Shown piece by piece: positions 35,143 to 47,247 of a stretch of DNA of 64,000 bases (positions are counted from its first letter, which is position 1; each line of letters opens with the position of its first letter). A program made the translations under genes and the position numbers. Under the pieces are notes generated by a model. It worked only from the letters and a program-made list of their open reading frames with translations. It was not told the origin of the DNA and did not search any database. This DNA is from Orientallactaga sibirica (Eukaryota; Chordata; Mammalia; Rodentia; Dipodidae), in contig JAEOAD010002373.1 of the NCBI GenBank assembly GCA_036365145.1, forward strand, positions 62,001 through 126,000, given 5' to 3'.

Positions 35143-35323
35143 TTTGAGAGAGAGAGAAAAACAGAGAGACAGAGGGTGCGCTAGGGCCTCCAGCCACTGC
35201 AAATGAACTCCAGATGTATCTGCCACCTTGTGCATCTAGCTTACCTCAGTCCTGGGAAATTGAACCTTAGTCCTTTGGCTTTGCAGGCAAGCACCATAAC
35301 CACTAAGCCATCCCTCTAGCTCT
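35094..35323 (-). mobile_element. DIP-like SINE, antisense, with TSD
   Basis: (TTTA)n tail of about 45 bp, GA-rich segment, GCTAGGGCCTCCAGCC, head complement TAAGCCATCCCTCTAGC. AAAACATTACTTT is repeated at 35081-35093 and 35324-35336. Confidence 0.94.
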
Positions 35324-35336
35324 AAAACATTACTTT

Positions 35337-37796
35337 AATTAGTTCTTTTCTCTCTGTATGGTTAAATTTTTCTGTAAGTTTTCCAAGTATTATCTCCACT
35401 GAAGAAAACCCTTCCAAACTCCTGTGCAGATATGAGTCACCAATGGACCCTTACCTGGGATACAGAACGTCACACAAACAAAAAGAAGAGTACAAAGCTG
35501 CTTTCCCCTCAAGGGTAGAGAGGATTTCTGTCAGATAGTAAAAACTTAAAGTTAGAATTTATTGGACAAGGGATGGAGGGCAATCTGTGGTTATGCTGGT
35601 TTATTCACAATTTTTCTATTTAAAAATTTACCACAGAGTTTATGTGGTATTTGTAAGGGAAAATATCATCCTTCACTATATGAAGTCATGAACACTATTT
35701 TATAAAGTGTGTTAAGGGAATCGTGGTTTGAGTCTTGAACTAATGCAGAAAACCTGAGAACACCAACATAAAACAAATAGTGTTATGTTTTAAAATACTT
35801 ATTTAGTCAAAAATATGGATTTATCTGAGGTAATATTTACACAGAAAAACAGAAGAATTTTCTTTTCCATAAGATTTTCATAGTGTCCTGGGACAACTAT
35901 TAAACTATGCACAAACACTGTTTACTTTTTAGCATTTTTATTAACCCAATCTTTAATACCACTTGGTATTTCTAGAGAATGCTGGAAGATATTTATTTTG
36001 AGTAATGTATTCTTTAACTTTTTGTATTAAAGTGTATAATTCTGGTCATGATTTTCTTTCAGGACCTTAGAAAGGAGATGCATATATAAAGCCACTAAAT
36101 AAACAATACTGTATTTTAGCTCTGCAACAAATGGAAGAAAATGGCCAGCAGATGTTTGCTATCAATGACATTCTACTCTTGAGTTAATGAACGATTTTCA
36201 ATACACGAACTAAATATAACTGTTCAAAGACGTAGATGCAATAAGAGAGCATGCTTTCTGCACCACTGAAAGTGTGTGTTGCACTGTTTGCAAACTGCAT
36301 ATTCATAGGCTGTCTAAAAAGTCATGGGAAATTATAATTCCTATGGTGACTACAGAGTTTAAAAATGAGCAAATGACACAGGTCAGTAGAAATGAGCAAA
36401 ATGCAGCTTTTAAGGTCCCCCAGCAGTGGTAATCACAATAATACATGCATTTTCTAAATCAATGTTTTAAATGGAGAGTAGTGGAAGGAGGTATTTGTGG
36501 GAGTTTCAGGCATGTGTAACACAGCACTTTCATTGTAATGCTCAAGAGATCAGCACTATAAAAACTGTTTTCTATTTTGGATGCAATATTTTTGTGCTAT
36601 GCAAAGTCCTCAAAATATACACAAAATTGGGTCAATTACAGACAGGCAACAGCCATTAAGAGAGAGTAATTTTTGAAAAGATAATAATCAGAGGATATCT
36701 AAATGACAATGTGAACTTAAAACTAATGAACTGGCTTGTTTTCACATACAAAAATTTTTGTTGTACAAATTTTGAATCCGTAGTTAGACACCTGCTTTAC
36801 ATTCAAGTGATTGCTTTCAATTGGCTAGAAATATCCTGCTTCTTAGTTCAGGGTTTATAAGTTCATCAAAAAGAAATGATAACATTGTCCTATGTGCTTC
36901 CCAAGAACCTTGGGAGAAGAAAAGATTCAGATAATAAGAGTGGCATTAATTAAAATTCAGCAATGCAACCCAATTTGACTTGTCTAATTTGTGGATAGTC
37001 TTTTGGCTTTTAAAACTGTTATTATTTTAATGTGCACAGCCAGGCAAACTAAGAAAACCAAATGCTGCTGTCTTAAAGTTACTTTAATTACTAGTTAAGA
37101 ATCATTTACGATTAGTTGAGTGTACAAACAAAACAGTGTTTGTCCTTGCTGATATAGCAATTACTTATGTGTAAATAGAGACATACAGTTGTAAATAATG
37201 TTTTTCTTCTAGAAGATTTTTTTTCCTTTGGAGTTATTGTAGTTAAAAACCTTCCTTTGTCTATAAATAGAACAACAGAGATTTTACTTAAACTCTGACT
37301 AAATAAAATAAATTCTGTATAAATCAGTTTTGAAATAATGAACTACCTCAGTGAATCTCCAAGAAAGGGTGATTCACATATGGATTGATCAATATATTCT
37401 GTGGAGAACATCTCATTTCTTTATAGTTGCTTTTCTGGGCTTTCTGTGTCTTATGCAACAAAAAGTTAATTTATAAAAAATTCTCTATTGTCAGCTAACA
37501 TAAATTGGAGATAGTTCATTTTAAAAGAGATTTTGCATTTTACAAAAACATTCACACCAGAATTACTTTAAATCATAGCATACCTTTGGTGACATTTAAA
37601 CACACATATTTTAGCTTATACATTTTAAGGTTAGAAGTTTCTTCCAGTACATTTAAAACACTGCTACCAACCTTAATGCATGTTTGAGTTACCGGAGGGA
37701 TATTGTTAAAATGCAGAAGTAATTTGGAGCTGTGGGGTAAATGTCTAAATACTGCATTTCTAACAAGCTCCCAGAAGCAGCTGATCTTGGAGGACC
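35337..37796. other. 2.5 kb repeat-poor single-copy DNA
   Basis: No gene or repeat recognised. The part around 36700-37330 is AT-rich with TAATTA-type homeodomain core motifs and few simple repeats, a composition often seen in conserved non-coding DNA. This cannot be tested from one sequence. Confidence 0.5.
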
Positions 37797-37808
37797 TAAA
37801 ACATCTTT

Positions 37809-37960
37809 TTTTTTTTTTTTTTTTTCCGAGGTAGGGTCTCACTAGCTCAGGTTGACCTGGAATTCACCATATAGACTCAGGGTGGCCTCGAACTCTTGAT
37901 GATCCTCCTACTTCTGCCACCCCAATGCTGGGATTAAAGACATGTGCCACCATGCCCGGC
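37809..37960 (-). mobile_element. B1 SINE, antisense, with TSD
   Basis: Complete antisense B1 ending GCCCGGC. TAAAACATCTTT is repeated at 37797-37808 and 37961-37972. Confidence 0.96.
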
Positions 37961-38454
37961 TAAAACATCTTTCTCAATGCAGTGATTCTTGGGGGGTGGT
38001 TTGGTCATTATAAAGTTCTTTATTGCAGCAAGATACACACAACTTGTTTTCAAGAGCAGATTTTTTTTCCAAAATATTTAATAACTGGATTTAAACCAGT
38101 TTAGTTTTTACAGATGGCAACCACTCTGTCTTTTAGATCAAATTTGTCCTCATTTGTGAGCCTGGCTAGGGTTTTTAGAATCTCTGGATTTCAGTTTTCT
38201 CTTCTGTAATGTGAAGCGTGAAAAAGTGGAGATGCAAATATAATTACCATATGAATAAAATAATCATTTCTAGGTCTCAGTTTTGGGATTAAAAAAATAA
38301 ATCAAGGATGGACTTTCATTGAAAAGTAAAACACTGGTTTAGATATGATTAATATGATTATATTTGGTGTTAAAATACATAGATTGAGTTTGTAGACAGC
38401 AAGTGAAGAAAAACAATTTGAGTAGGAATGAATTAAAATTACAATTTTTTTTAT

Positions 38455-38515
38455 TGAACCTAAACCCACTCACATGCTAGGTGAGTACTCCATCACTAAA
38501 GTACACACCTGGCCA
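38455..38515 (-). mobile_element. ID-like SINE remnant, antisense
   Basis: Complement reads as an ID head and B box: GGTGTGTACTTTAGTGATGGAG, CTAGCATGTGAGTGG, GGTTCAAT. Short and diverged. Confidence 0.55.
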
Positions 38516-38545
38516 CTGGGAGAGATTGAGATGGGATTTCACTGT

Positions 38546-38668
38546 GTCATTGTGAAGGTCTGGAATCCCAGCAATTAGGAGGCCGAGATAGGAGGATTGA
38601 TGTGACTTTGATGCCAACCTGAGACTGCAGAGTGAGTTCCAGATCAGCCTGAGCTAGAGAGACACCTT
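38546..38668 (+). mobile_element. B1 SINE, 5'-truncated
   Basis: GGAATCCCAGCAATTAGGAGGCCGAG through GCCTGAGCTAGAGAGACACC. Confidence 0.82.
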
Positions 38669-38675
38669 ATTATAT

Positions 38676-38676
38676 A

Positions 38677-38736
<60 letters not shown>

Positions 38737-38887
38737 ATGGGTGTGCCAGGGCATTCAGCTGCTGTAAAGGAACTCCAGAAGCATGCACCACCTTGTGCAT
38801 CTGGCTTATGTGAGTCTTGGGGAATTGAACCTGGGTCCTTTAGCTTCGCAGGCTAGTGCCTTATCTGCTAAGCCATCCCTCCTGCCC
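38676..38887 (-). mobile_element. DIP-like SINE, antisense, (GA)n and (CAGA)n
   Basis: (GA)n followed by a (CAGA)n run at about 38711-38736, GGGTGTGCCAGGGC, TGGCTTATGTGAG, TAAGCCATCCCTCCTGCC. The second tetranucleotide array is unusual among copies here. Confidence 0.9.
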
Positions 38888-39188
38888 TAAAATTACATTT
38901 TTAAGTAATGACACTTAAAAAAAAATCTCTTTAATTTCCCAAATTCTGAGGATGGACACAGAGAGGATGATTTTTGTCCTAACTCACCACAGGCAGCGTC
39001 TTCATTTTCTTGCATGAAGTACTTAGGGGACTGGTTAGTTAAAACTGAGAGATGGTCTCCATGCCCTTTATTTCACATACTATTTCCTGATATTTTACAG
39101 AGCACAAGGAAGTGTCTTAACCCATCAGACATCACACTTCCTGGACCTCTCCATGTAGTCATTCATCTATTCTGCTTTCTTTTTAAAT

Positions 39189-39425
39189 TTCCCTCCCTTC
39201 CTTCCTTCCTTCCTTCCTTCCTTCCTTCCTTCCTTCCTTCCTTCCTTCCTTCCTTCCTTCCTGCCTGACTTCCTTCCTCCCTCCCTCCCTCCCTTCCTCC
39301 TTCCCTCCTTCCCTCCCTCCCTCCCTCCCTCCCTCCCTCCCTCTCTCCATCCCTTCCTTCTTCCCTTCCTCTTTTCCTTCCTCCCTCCCTCTCTTTCCCC
39401 CCTCTCTCTTTCTTCCTTTCTTTCA
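39189..39425. repeat. Long polypyrimidine (CTTC)n/(CCCT)n array
   Basis: About 235 bp of almost pure C and T on the plus strand. A regular CTTC run (about 39195-39262) gives way to CCCT-rich and mixed units. Such mirror-type polypurine-polypyrimidine DNA can form triplexes. 38889-39188 before it holds nothing recognised. Confidence 0.93.
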
Positions 39426-39518
39426 ATTCTTTTTAGGCTAAGTACTTCTAGGCCCCTTAGTACCTACATGCTCCTAGTTTTAGACCATAATGAGCAAACC
39501 AGAATGGTGAATGATTTT

Positions 39519-39536
39519 AACAAATAGCACGTGTGA
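39519..39536 (+). repeat. Target-site duplication, left copy
   Basis: AACAAATAGCACGTGTGA is repeated exactly at 39837-39854. The preceding bases are ATTTT, giving a TTTT/AA nick. Confidence 0.93.
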
Positions 39537-39797
39537 GAGGCTCCCAAACCTCATCACTGAAGTAGAACTAAAATGATCCCAACGTGGCTCAGGGAAATTC
39601 ATGGAAGATGGGGTGGAAAGAGTGTTAGAGCCCCAAGTTGGGGCATTATGCACAGAGACTTGGCCTATCCCCCATAACTCTTGACTACCCACACAATGCA
39701 TGACCCATATTCCCCATTGATGAGGGTCCCTTTGGAAGGGGGAGGACAGGGAGGAGTATAATGGAATCACCAATATGAATGTAAAATTAGAATAATA

Positions 39798-39828
<31 letters not shown>

Positions 39829-39836
39829 ATTAAAAC
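39537..39836 (+). mobile_element. Retroposed element, family unassigned (possible L1 3' end)
   Basis: A 300-bp insert ending in GGGAGGAGTATAATGG, ATATGAATGTAAAATTAG and a (AAAT)n tail (39797-39830), bracketed by an 18-bp exact duplication. The G-rich stretch before the tail recalls rodent L1 3' ends, but the body matches neither L1 3' UTR type in this window. No SINE head or open frame is present. Confidence 0.85.
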
Positions 39837-40268
39837 AACAAATAGCACGTGTGATTTGAAATGTCAACACCCAAGACATGGGTTCATGCTTGACCATCAC
39901 TAAAAGAAATTATTCTTTTAATAAATCAACCAATTTTTCACTTATGTCATATGTCCTTTGTGTTTATAATTAGTTTCTGAGTTATCTAACCCAGGGACTT
40001 CTGAGGACATGTTTTCAGGCTGACTTTTTTTTTTTTTTGTGTGTGTGGATACATCTTTTGGGGTCAACAGTGGAGGAAGCAAAAGCATTGGGAAGATAAA
40101 ATGATCAGTAATGGAAAATTCCACCCAGGCTTGCTTCACTCTCCTTTTTTCTGACTGGCCAGAGCTAAGACATGGATTATGGACAGACCAACTCTGGTAG
40201 GTTCAATCTAGCAATGGAGAAATGCATGTGGGAATTTTCTGCATTGTATAAATAAGAGTTTGGATTTC

Positions 40269-40526
40269 AGGCTTGGGAGATAGTGCCTGCATTGCAAGCA
40301 TGAGTACTTGAGTTCAGTTCCAGAACCCATGTGAAAGGTGCAAGGCCATAATGGCACGAAATGTGCTTGTAATCCCAGCACTGGGAGGCAGAGACAAGAG
40401 GCTCCCTGGAGGTTGCTGACCAGGTCATTGAGAGACCCTGTTTCAGAACAGGTGGGTGGCATGCCTGAAGAATGATACCCAAGGATGTCCTCTGGCCTCC
40501 ATAGGTACATGCATATGCACGCATGG

Positions 40527-40564
<38 letters not shown>
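40269..40564 (+). mobile_element. B4/RSINE1 SINE with (CA)n
   Basis: ID-like head GGCTTGGGAGATAGTGCC, GAGTTCAGTTCCAG, then a B1-like part TGTAATCCCAGCACTGGGAGGC, CTCTGGCCTCCATAGG, ending in a (CA)n run (40530-40563). This is the forward form of 33536-33878. Confidence 0.88.
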
Positions 40565-40567
<3 letters not shown>

Positions 40568-40602
40568 TGTATAAAAAATAATTTGGATTTAAAGGAAATT
40601 AG

Positions 40603-40781
40603 GTTAATTTAATTTAATTTAATTTAATTTATTTATTTGGTTTTTTGAGGTAGGGTCTCATTCTAGCTCAGGCTGACCTGGAATTTACTATGTAGTCTCA
40701 GGGTGGCCTCGAACTCATGGCAATCCTCCTACCTCTGCCAACTGAGTGCTGGGATTAAAGGCGTGCACCACCATGCCCAGC

Positions 40782-40828
<47 letters not shown>

Positions 40829-40986
40829 TGTATTTATTTTTTGGTTTTTCAAAGTGGAGTCTCACTGTTGCTCAGGCTGACCTGGAATTCAATATGTAGT
40901 CTCAGGTTGGCCTCAGACTCACAGTAATCCTCCTACCTCTGCCTCCTGAGTGCTGGGATTAAAGGTATATGTCACCACACCCAGCC
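40603..40986 (-). mobile_element. Nested pair of antisense B1 SINEs
   Basis: The outer B1 body (40838-40986) has a long (TTTA)n tail (40783-40837), and a second complete B1 (40632-40781) sits beyond it after an (AATTT)n run. TAAAGGAAATTAG occurs at 40590-40602 and 40987-40999, so one duplication encloses both. The inner copy probably landed in the tail of the outer one. 41000-41486 afterwards holds nothing recognised. Confidence 0.9.
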
Positions 40987-41503
40987 TAAAGGAAATTAGT
41001 TTTCAAGAAGAAGTTTGCTTAGAGTGGGAGTTCAAGCCATGATAATTCATTAGAGCACACTGAAATGTTGTTTTCTTTCCATTTGGTGCCACCTTTGCAT
41101 CCCTGCAAAGGGCACCCCTACTTTTATGGCTTCATTGGCATTTCTTCAAGGCCCTGTTACTAACTAGTGATTAAATACTTTAAAAAATACAACCTTTGAC
41201 TTTTCTCATTTTAAATTACATCCATCTTCATATTCTAGAAAGAGGGAAACAATGTTTGAAGAAAGAAAATGTGGTCAGTTACTTGTCCAAACAAAAATGC
41301 AGGGTTGGCAGAGAAATGTTAGGCGCCAGACGTATGTGTGTGATACCAAGCCCTCTTCTTGAAGCTCACTGTCAGTGAAAATAAGCTGCTGGAAAAAAAT
41401 GGCAAAATATTTCCTTTCTGGTGTCAACTAGACCTCTTAAAATGTAGACAGACTTTGAGTGGCTGCCCTTTACCTTCCAAGTAATTCTCCAATTAATTTT
41501 AAA

Positions 41504-41528
41504 AAAGATTTTATTTTTATTTATTTAT

Positions 41529-41586
<58 letters not shown>

Positions 41587-41737
41587 ATTGGTCACATTAG
41601 GGACTCTAGCTACTGCAAATGAACTGCAGATGCATGTGCCACCATATGCATTTGGCTCAAATGGGACCTGGTGAATCAAACCTGAGTCCTTAGGCTTCAC
41701 AGGCAAGCACCTTAACTACTAAGCCATCTCTCCAGAC
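41504..41737 (-). mobile_element. DIP-like SINE, antisense, with TSD and (GA)n
   Basis: T-rich tail, pure (GA)n 41533-41579, GGACTCTAGCTACTGC, TAAGCCATCTCTCCAG. CTCCAATTAATTTTAAA is repeated at 41487-41503 and 41738-41754. Confidence 0.96.
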
Positions 41738-41764
41738 CTCCAATTAATTTTAAATTAGCACACA

Positions 41765-42490
41765 AAGTACTTATATGTTGTTACACTTTTTGCAAACTCT
41801 TCCTCCTTCTCCACTGCCCTCCTTACCCCATTTTCCACCTTTTGCTAGTCTCCATATTTCCCCAAAGTAGTCCTCCTTTCAGTTTTCATGTCACATGTAC
41901 CCCAGTACACCCCTCCCCTTAAGATCTCTTCCTTTCCTCCCATAGTCTTTTCTGTTTTCATGAAACACACCCATTTAAACACACACACACATACACTTAA
42001 ATCTGGATTCTGTAAATGAGAGAATATGTGGTATTTTTCTTTCTGAGTCTGAGTTATTTTGGCTAACACAATATTCTCAAGTTCTGTCCATTATTCCTGA
42101 AAATATCATGATTTCATTTATCTTTTTGACTGAAAAAAGTCCATTGTGCATAACTACCACATTTTCTTTATCTTCTCATCTGTGGATTGACATCTGGGCT
42201 GATTCCATTTCCTAGCTTTTGTGAATACTGCAGCAATAAACACAAATGTGAAAGTATGTCTGGGATATTTTCTTAGACTCCTTTGACTATATGCTCAGGA
42301 GTATAGCTGGAAGATATGGTAGCTCCATTTTTAGGAGTCATCATAGTGGCTGCATCAATTTACATTCCCACCAGCAGGAAATATTCTTTTCCCACATCCT
42401 TGTGATCATTTGTAATTGTTTGTCTTCTTGATGATAGCCATTATGACAAGGGTGAGATGGAATCTCAAAGTAATTTTAATTTGCATTCCC
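41765..42490 (-). mobile_element. Old L1 3' portion (end of ORF2), antisense
   Basis: On the minus strand the frame around 41990-42069 reads LAKITQTQKEKYHIFSHLQN, the decayed LSEVxQxxKxxYHMxSLI ending of ORF2. Further up, AATACTGCAGCAATAAACAC and TTTACATTCCCACCAGCAGG are complemented C-terminal ORF2. Many frameshifts; older than the 608-8252 copy. Confidence 0.85.
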
Positions 42491-42627
42491 CTTAACCTTC
42501 CAAACCCTCAATGACCCTTTGAGAAAAGTGATTTTGGAATTGGAATAATAAGGTTGTCCTTTGGCTTTTAAAAAAAATCTCAGAATAATCGTAATCAAAT
42601 TTGTGCACTCAAGAATATCAATTTTGG

Positions 42628-42905
42628 GCTGCAGACTTAGGTCAATCAATAAAGCATTTGCTTTGTAAACGTGAAGATCTAAGTTTGATCCCCAGAACTC
42701 AGGTAATCCTAGCACTGGGATGTGGAGGAAAGGGGATCCCTGGGGCTTGCTGGCCAGCCATTCTAACCTAATTGGTGCATGCTAGGTAAAGGAGAGACTC
42801 CACCTCAGAATAAATAAAAAAGTGGACTCCATTCCCTGGGAATGACACCTGAGGTCATCCTCTGGCTTTTCTATGTACATACTAAAGCATACCTGAACAA
42901 ACTCT
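42628..42905 (+). mobile_element. B4/RSINE1-like SINE, diverged
   Basis: GGGCTGCAGACTTAGGTCAATC head, AAGTTTGATCCCCAG B box, AATCCTAGCACTGGGATG B1-like part, GGTCATCCTCTGGC 3' part. Confidence 0.8.
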
Positions 42906-42974
42906 CACACCCTCAGCCTTAGGATGTTAGAGGTTTTTTGCATGTGTTATTTTAAGGATTTTTTTCTAAATATA

Positions 42975-43064
42975 ACAATATATTATTTATTATCTGCAAA
43001 GAGAGAGAAAAGAGAGAGAGAGAGAGAGAGAGGGGAGAGAGAGAGAGGAAAAGAGAGAGGGAGG

Positions 43065-43100
<36 letters not shown>

Positions 43101-43136
43101 GAGAGGAAGAGAGAGAGGGAAAGAGAGAGAGGGAGG

Positions 43137-43211
<75 letters not shown>

Positions 43212-43360
43212 GGCATGCCAGAGCTTCTAGCTGCTGCAAATGAACTCCAGATTCATACACTACTTTGTATATCTGATTTTATGTGGGTACTGGGTAATCA
43301 ACCCCCCTTTGCTAGCCTTTGCAGGCAAGTACTTTAACCACTGAACAATTTCTCTAGCCC
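42975..43360 (-). mobile_element. DIP-like SINE, antisense, with ~200-bp GA tract
   Basis: GA-rich array from about 43000 to 43208 (interrupted GAGGG units, then a pure run), GGGCATGCCAGAGCTTCTAGC, GCAGGCAAGTACTTTAACC, CTCTAGCC. TCTAAATATA is repeated at 42965-42974 and 43361-43370. The array is longer than the SINE body. 43371-43732 holds nothing recognised. Confidence 0.92.
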
Positions 43361-43732
43361 TCTAAATATATTCTCAACTGTCAAGGTTGTTAGAAACTGC
43401 CACTTGGATTTTTCAGTGATTTTTCCAGTTGATTTGAATTTTCAGTGCAAATGGTTCTTATAACCTTAGCAGCTTTGGCCCAAAGCTCTGCTCATAATCC
43501 TTTTTCTAACTGTTATAGGACCCAGAGGGACAAATTCTGGACAGGGGAGACTTGTAGCAGACATAATGATATTGGCTGATATTGGAGTTCAGTGGTCACC
43601 CACAGATATATTCAAGCTCTTGTGTTCTGGAACAAGAAATTGAGCAAAGACTCATGGATAATAGCAGAAGCAGACAGTACACTTTTATGGGGGGGGGCGG
43701 CAGGCTGGGAAAGAGCAAATAAGTTTAGTAGC

Positions 43733-44043
43733 TGTGGTGGTTTGAGTGTAAAATACTCTCCATAGGTTCATGTGTTTGAATCCCTAGTTGGTAATGCCAT
43801 TTGGAAAGGTTGTGGAAAGTTCAGGAGGTAGAGACTTGATGGAGGAAGCATGTCACCTGGGGTTGGCCTGATTAACAGTTTGACTTGCTGTTCTCCCCAC
43901 TGATGTGATGATGTGACACTGGCTCCCTACCTCTGCCATGATTTCTCTGCCCTAACAGACGCTGGAAGTGTAAGCTGATCCTTCCATAAACGCTCCTGGT
44001 TGAGTATTTTGCCTCAGCAATGAGAAAGTCACTGAGAAAGTAG
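43733..44043 (+). mobile_element. Solo MaLR LTR (ORR1/MT-like)
   Basis: Starts TGTGGTGGTTTGAGTG, the ORR1/MT start, continues ATGCCATTTGGAAAGG, GAGGAAGCATGTCACC, CCATAAACG, GTATTTTGCCTCAGCAATGAG and ends near ACTGAGAAAGTA. It is a different LTR from those at 22851 and 55532. No internal region is attached. Confidence 0.78.
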
Positions 44044-46172
44044 CTCAAAGGGCAATGTTGTACAAAGGATGGGTGGTCTTTTGTATGGTATGAGCGTTCT
44101 CATGCATGCCCTCACTGTCTGTTACCCGCAGCTAGTCTAGCTACTGTGTATAACCTCATGTATCACATGTCTCATCAGCACCTGACACCTCCATCTAGGG
44201 GTGTACTTCTGCATACCGTAATGAACTGTCTATCCCCTTTAGACTTTCTGGAGCACCTCTGAGCCTGTGGTGGTGGCTCCTGCCAGTTCTGGTACATTTG
44301 GGTGGGGTGTGGAGCTAGAGGTGCTCTGTCTTTCCTTATTGCCAACAGGTTTTCTCATATGCTAATTTTATAGCCTTTGTGTAAAACCGTCTGGACCTTA
44401 CCCTCCACCCTATACTCCTGCCTCAGTGATTGGAAGAGAGAGCCTTCTTCTTCTTTTTTTTTTTTTTTTTGTTTTCTGGGATCATTGACATTATGGGGGT
44501 GGAATTAAGAAAAGGACATGTAATGACAATATCAAAGGAGTCATTGTCTCTGGGGACACTTAGTCCCTGTGGAGCAAAGGAGAAACTCAACTCAGACAAT
44601 TTCAACTCATGTTGCTTTCTTTAAACCTGAAAAGAGAATTCAACTATAATTATTGGTTTGAAAGTTAACTAATGCTGGTAGCTCTCACTGGGAGTAATAT
44701 ACTCTATATCCTCAAGATAACATTATTAAGTGATTTCACACATGCTTTGTTTTCAAGATCCTTTTGGCATTGGGCAGAGGGGATCATGTCTGTAATGAGG
44801 TTTTTCTTCTTTTGATTTCTTTGATATTACCTGTATTCTTTGGCTACCTGACTACTCATGTTGTGTCTCTTCCCTTCATTGTCATTTTTGTGTCTTCCCA
44901 CATACCTCGTATTTCTAGCCTCATACCACCATCTCACTTAATGCACAATTTATTTCCAATCAATTCTCACCATTCAAGATTGTAGCACCTTTGATGCTTC
45001 ATTCAAATGAGTCCCAATTCTAAAGCTTTGCTCTGACTGAACCAGAAAGCTCCGGTTACCCATGTCAACCTGCATGCCAGACATTGTTATGTTCATGTCC
45101 AACAGTTTAACTACAAAGTTCTCAAATTGGATTCACCACCTTCCTCCACAAAAGCAACTTATAATTTCTAAATATCAAATTTCTGCCAAATTGAACATTT
45201 CTCTTTCACGGAGTCAGCCTGAAACACATGAAGTCTTGCTGGTGTCCTTTATTTCGAAGGGTCTCCTCTTCCCTTGTTATATTTTTGGTTATTATTATTG
45301 CTTAAATTATTGCTTTAATTCACAGCCTTAATATTACTTTTTTTTGTAGTTCAGGAAGGTTTGATTTTGGATTTGATGTACCCACCTTAGGGCATTTAGA
45401 ATCTAGAAAGTAAATATTGTACCTTTCTATTTTTGGGACTCTAATAACATGGCATATATGAATAACAAATAGATACTTGTTAAATTAACTATGTTAGTAT
45501 TACACAGTATATGTTATATGACTTTACAGATTTGACCATGAAAGCGCCTTGACTAGCCAATGCACATATACAGTGGAATTTCTTTAAATTATTTGTCTAA
45601 CAGTGAGACAAATCCTGTCTCACAAGATTGACTTTAATAATTTAAATGTTTCTTTGGATTTGAGACTTGAAAGCTCAGTGTATGTGGGTAGAAAAGGGCC
45701 ATTCCCACTGGCGTTGATAGGATTAAGAAACAACCAGCTGAGTAAGCTTTTGTGGCCACAATTCACTTAAAATGCAAAGGGTAGAGCTTTGTGTAACTAT
45801 TGATAGAGAGACAGACCAATTTTAAATATAGGAGGCAGGTTTAGACTACTAAGTACTGCCTTGCTTATGCAGTCAGAAATGATTCCACTTGTCCTTACAA
45901 TAAGAATTGAAAATGGCATTTGCTTTGAGGAGCCAATGAAAACAGTACAATGATCAACTATCTTTACTGTTCATCTAGATAAAATCACATGATGAAACTG
46001 GAATTGGCAAAAATGGCTGGAAAAGCCTGTGGATATTTTAATTGCCATGTCATGAGCTTCTTATTATTCTGGTCAGCTTTTACATGCGGCAGTGGCTTCT
46101 GTCAGCATGTTTTTTGTTTTTTTTGTTTTTCTAGAAGTTCTAGCACCTTTGGGCTCAGTTACAAAGCTGATT
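44044..46172. other. 2.1 kb single-copy DNA
   Basis: No recognised gene or repeat apart from a T-run at about 44453-44470. Confidence 0.5.
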
Positions 46173-47187
46173 CATTTTTCTTTCTTTCTTTTTTTTACTG
46201 CTACACACGGTTTACACCTGCATATCTAGTTTGAAAATGCGTATTTGCAAGTAGCAATACAAAAGTATTCATGGAGAATGCATAATGTCTGAAAATTATG
46301 AAAACATCCCTGCTCCCAATACATTTCTAAATACAAAACTAACATATTTGTTACTTCTGTGTATCGAGAGTAGTTCATTTTCAAAACAGATAAAACAGTC
46401 TTTAGGTGTGAATGGTATGAATGTCTTTAAAAAAATTTCTTAGTCATCTAGGATCTTTAAGCATGCAAAAGCTTTGAACAGGAGGGCCCACAAAGAGACC
46501 AGGGTTGGACTGTGGCATCCAGTTAGGCTAGAGCTGGCCTCCCAACATGGTGGTCCATACCCGAATCTTAAGCAGGAGGCTCTTTGCTTTTTCATTTATG
46601 AAGAACAAATCCCTTCTTCCATTGCCCATGAGCATCTTTATTTAATTTCTGGATATTAAATTCTACTTTTGTTCAGTCAATAGCCTTCCATCCATCTAAA
46701 GTCATCTCTTTTGGATCCTCTTCCTTATCCTCTTCGACTTTGTTCTCCTTGTTTTCAGTGTCTGCTACTGGATGGTTTTCACCTTCAGGTGTTTCAGTCA
46801 TATTTGATTGATCCACATCACTGCAATTGTAAGATATTCGTTTCTGAATGTATTTGTGGGGTTCTCTCCAGGTGTGTCCTCATGCTTCAGGTCATTGTAA
46901 TGTGAAAAAGAAGATCTATCACTTCCACTATGCCTATCCAATTCACTTTTGCCACGTGATCCATAGCCCATTCCAGAGCCGCAGCCTCCTTGATACCGTT
47001 CAAGACCACCACGGTCTCAGACAGGCTTCTTTCACCCTTTTATTAAAGTGGCTTTTCAAACCTCCTTTCACGAGGTGGTCGCCTTTCTGGTTTTTCTATC
47101 AATTATTTTTCCTTCATCCTGAAGTTATTGATCAGGTCTTCTTCCAACACATCTCATTCCTTCTTTCTTTAGTGCTATGGGTGGTGT

Positions 47188-47247
<60 letters not shown>

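Noticed and set aside
40208..40564. 118-codon Cys/Val-rich frame over (CA)n
   Set aside because: It is the complement of a B4 SINE and its (CA)n tail.
42924..43337. Open frames of Arg/Glu or Ser/Leu repeats over GA/CT tracts (also at 11467, 12423, 26448, 41521, 47683, 63247)
   Set aside because: Dinucleotide repeats are open in several frames; all map onto SINE-linked microsatellites.
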